Below are positions 62,480 through 64,000 of a stretch of 64,000 nucleotides of DNA, piece by piece (the stretch's first letter is position 1; each line of letters begins with the position of its first letter). A program made the position numbers and the translations under genes. Origin of the DNA: Methanoregula sp. Its GTDB lineage: Archaea; Halobacteriota; Methanomicrobia; Methanomicrobiales; Methanospirillaceae. Where the stretch lies: assembly GCA_030651815.1 (NCBI GenBank), contig JAUSBW010000169.1, positions 1 to 64,000 of the forward strand, read 5' to 3'. The notes under the pieces are model-generated. The model made no database searches. It saw nothing but the letters and a program-made list of their open reading frames with translations, and was not told the origin of the DNA.

Positions 62480-63076
62480 ATGATCGCGCATCTGTACGGT
62501 GAACCGATCCAGACCGGGGACCGTTGGGTGGTACTGGACGTCAATGGCATCGGTTACCGCGTGTATGTACCCGTTCCCGAGGTGCAGGAGATTGCGGGCA
62601 GTTCGGGGAAGGTAAGACTGTTCACTCACATGGCAGTGCGGGAAGATGGCATCACCCTGTACGGGTTCCTCCACGGAAGCGAACGGGAAATATTTTCCAT
62701 CCTCATCGGGGTTTCGGGGATCGGTCCGCAGACAGCCCTCAATATCCTCTCCCAGATTACGATCGCAGATTTTGCGCTGGCGATCCTCACTGAAGATGAA
62801 AAAACCCTGACCCGGATATCGGGTATAGGGAGCAAGAGCGCAAAGCGGCTCATCCTTGAACTCAAGGACAAGATGAAGAAAGTGCGCGATTCCATGCCAC
62901 CGGTCGGAGCCGGAAGAGGCGATCATACGATCAACGATGCGGCAAGTGCGCTTATCTCGCTCGGGTTTGCCGAGAAAGCCTCGTATGATGCAGTAAAGGT
63001 CTCCGCCACAGGATTAAAAGAACCCACCGTCCAGACGCTGATCAAAGCGGCACTGGTAAAACTCAAAGAGCACTGA
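62480..63076 (+). CDS. ruvA: Holliday junction DNA helicase RuvA
   Basis: [67 protein letters not shown]. Confidence 0.95.
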   Translation: MIAHLYGEPIQTGDRWVVLDVNGIGYRVYVPVPEVQEIAGSSGKVRLFTHMAVREDGITLYGFLHGSEREIFSILIGVSGIGPQTALNILSQITIADFALAILTEDEKTLTRISGIGSKSAKRLILELKDKMKKVRDSMPPVGAGRGDHTINDAASALISLGFAEKASYDAVKVSATGLKEPTVQTLIKAALVKLKEH

Positions 63077-63083
63077 TACGACC

Positions 63084-64000
63084 ATGACCGAGCGGATCAT
63101 TTCCCCCGAACCTCTGGTGGATGATGGCGAAGAGCTCACGCTGCGCCCGGCCTCTCTCGATGCGTTCATAGGACAGGACCAGGTAAAAGCGATGTTGAAG
63201 ATCGCAATCGAAGCTGCGAAGATCAGGGGCGAACCGCTCGATCATATCCTGTTCTCCGGACCCCCGGGGCTGGGTAAGACCACGCTTGCCTATATCATTG
63301 CGCACGAGATGGGCGCGACAATCAGGACGACGACTGGCCCTGTGCTCGAAAAGCCCGGGGATATTGCAGCACTGGTCACTCCGTTAAAAAAAGGGGACGT
63401 ACTCTTTATCGATGAGATTCATCGCATGAACCCGGTAGTAGAAGAGATCCTCTACCCCGCGATGGAAGATTTTTTCATCGATGTGATGATCGGTGAAGGC
63501 CCGAGCGCCCGTTCGATCAAACTCACGCTCGAACACTTCACTCTGATCGGGGCAACCACCCGGCAGGGACTGTTGAGTTCGCCGTTCCGGGACCGGTTCG
63601 GTATTATCACCCGCCTAAACCTGTATTCCCCCTCAGAACTTGTCGATATCATCACCCGGAGCGCCGGCATCCTCAAGATTCCCATCACTCCGGATGGTGC
63701 TGAAGCGATCGCACAGCGGAGCAGGGGTACTCCACGGATTGGCAACCGTCTCTTACGCAGGGTGCGGGACTTTGCAGTGGTAAAGGGAGATGGCACGATC
63801 ACTGCAGAGATTGCAAAGAACGCTCTTTCCCTTATGCAGATCGACGAGCTCGGGCTGGATGAGCTGGACCGGCGCATCCTGTCGGTCATTGCTGAGGATT
63901 TCGGGGGAGGGCCGGTCGGGGCAAAGACCATTGCAATATCTGTAGGAGAGGAGACGCGGACGATTGAAGAGGTGTACGAACCCTATCTCATCCAGATCGG
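63084..64000 (+). CDS. ruvB: Holliday junction DNA helicase RuvB (3' truncated by window end; absent from the ORF track)
   Basis: [88 protein letters not shown]. Confidence 0.96.
   Translation, partial: MTERIISPEPLVDDGEELTLRPASLDAFIGQDQVKAMLKIAIEAAKIRGEPLDHILFSGPPGLGKTTLAYIIAHEMGATIRTTTGPVLEKPGDIAALVTPLKKGDVLFIDEIHRMNPVVEEILYPAMEDFFIDVMIGEGPSARSIKLTLEHFTLIGATTRQGLLSSPFRDRFGIITRLNLYSPSELVDIITRSAGILKIPITPDGAEAIAQRSRGTPRIGNRLLRRVRDFAVVKGDGTITAEIAKNALSLMQIDELGLDELDRRILSVIAEDFGGGPVGAKTIAISVGEETRTIEEVYEPYLIQI

Overview
Archaeal chromosome window, probably Methanomicrobiales (Methanoregula-like, judged from gene content only). In order it contains: a tRNA-Leu locus flanked by two tRNA-Leu fragments; PolD large subunit (DP2) with a 165-aa mini-intein at the catalytic NCDGDED motif; two HEAT-repeat proteins; a compact seven-gene minus-strand defence operon (hsdM, dinD-like, DUF1016 nuclease, SIR2 protein, hsdS, hsdR, YgjP-like metallopeptidase); a complete nine-gene A-type ATP synthase operon flanked by two paralogous small proteins; a tandem USP; a second rotary ATPase operon of the bacterial V type (E-DUF2764-A-B-D-I-K) with a triplicated ribosome-binding region before the c subunit; a PiT phosphate transporter with a truncated DUF47 partner, flanked by another pair of small paralogs; an archaeal mevalonate cluster (aconitase X / UbiD / UbiX); a GNAT toxin-antitoxin-like pair with an apparent -1 frameshift; HD hydrolase and CofD; surface lipoproteins, one with three 333-bp tandem repeats; assorted metabolic genes; and a bacterial-type ruvC-ruvA-ruvB operon cut by the window end. 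All calls come from reading translations and motifs. No database search was run.
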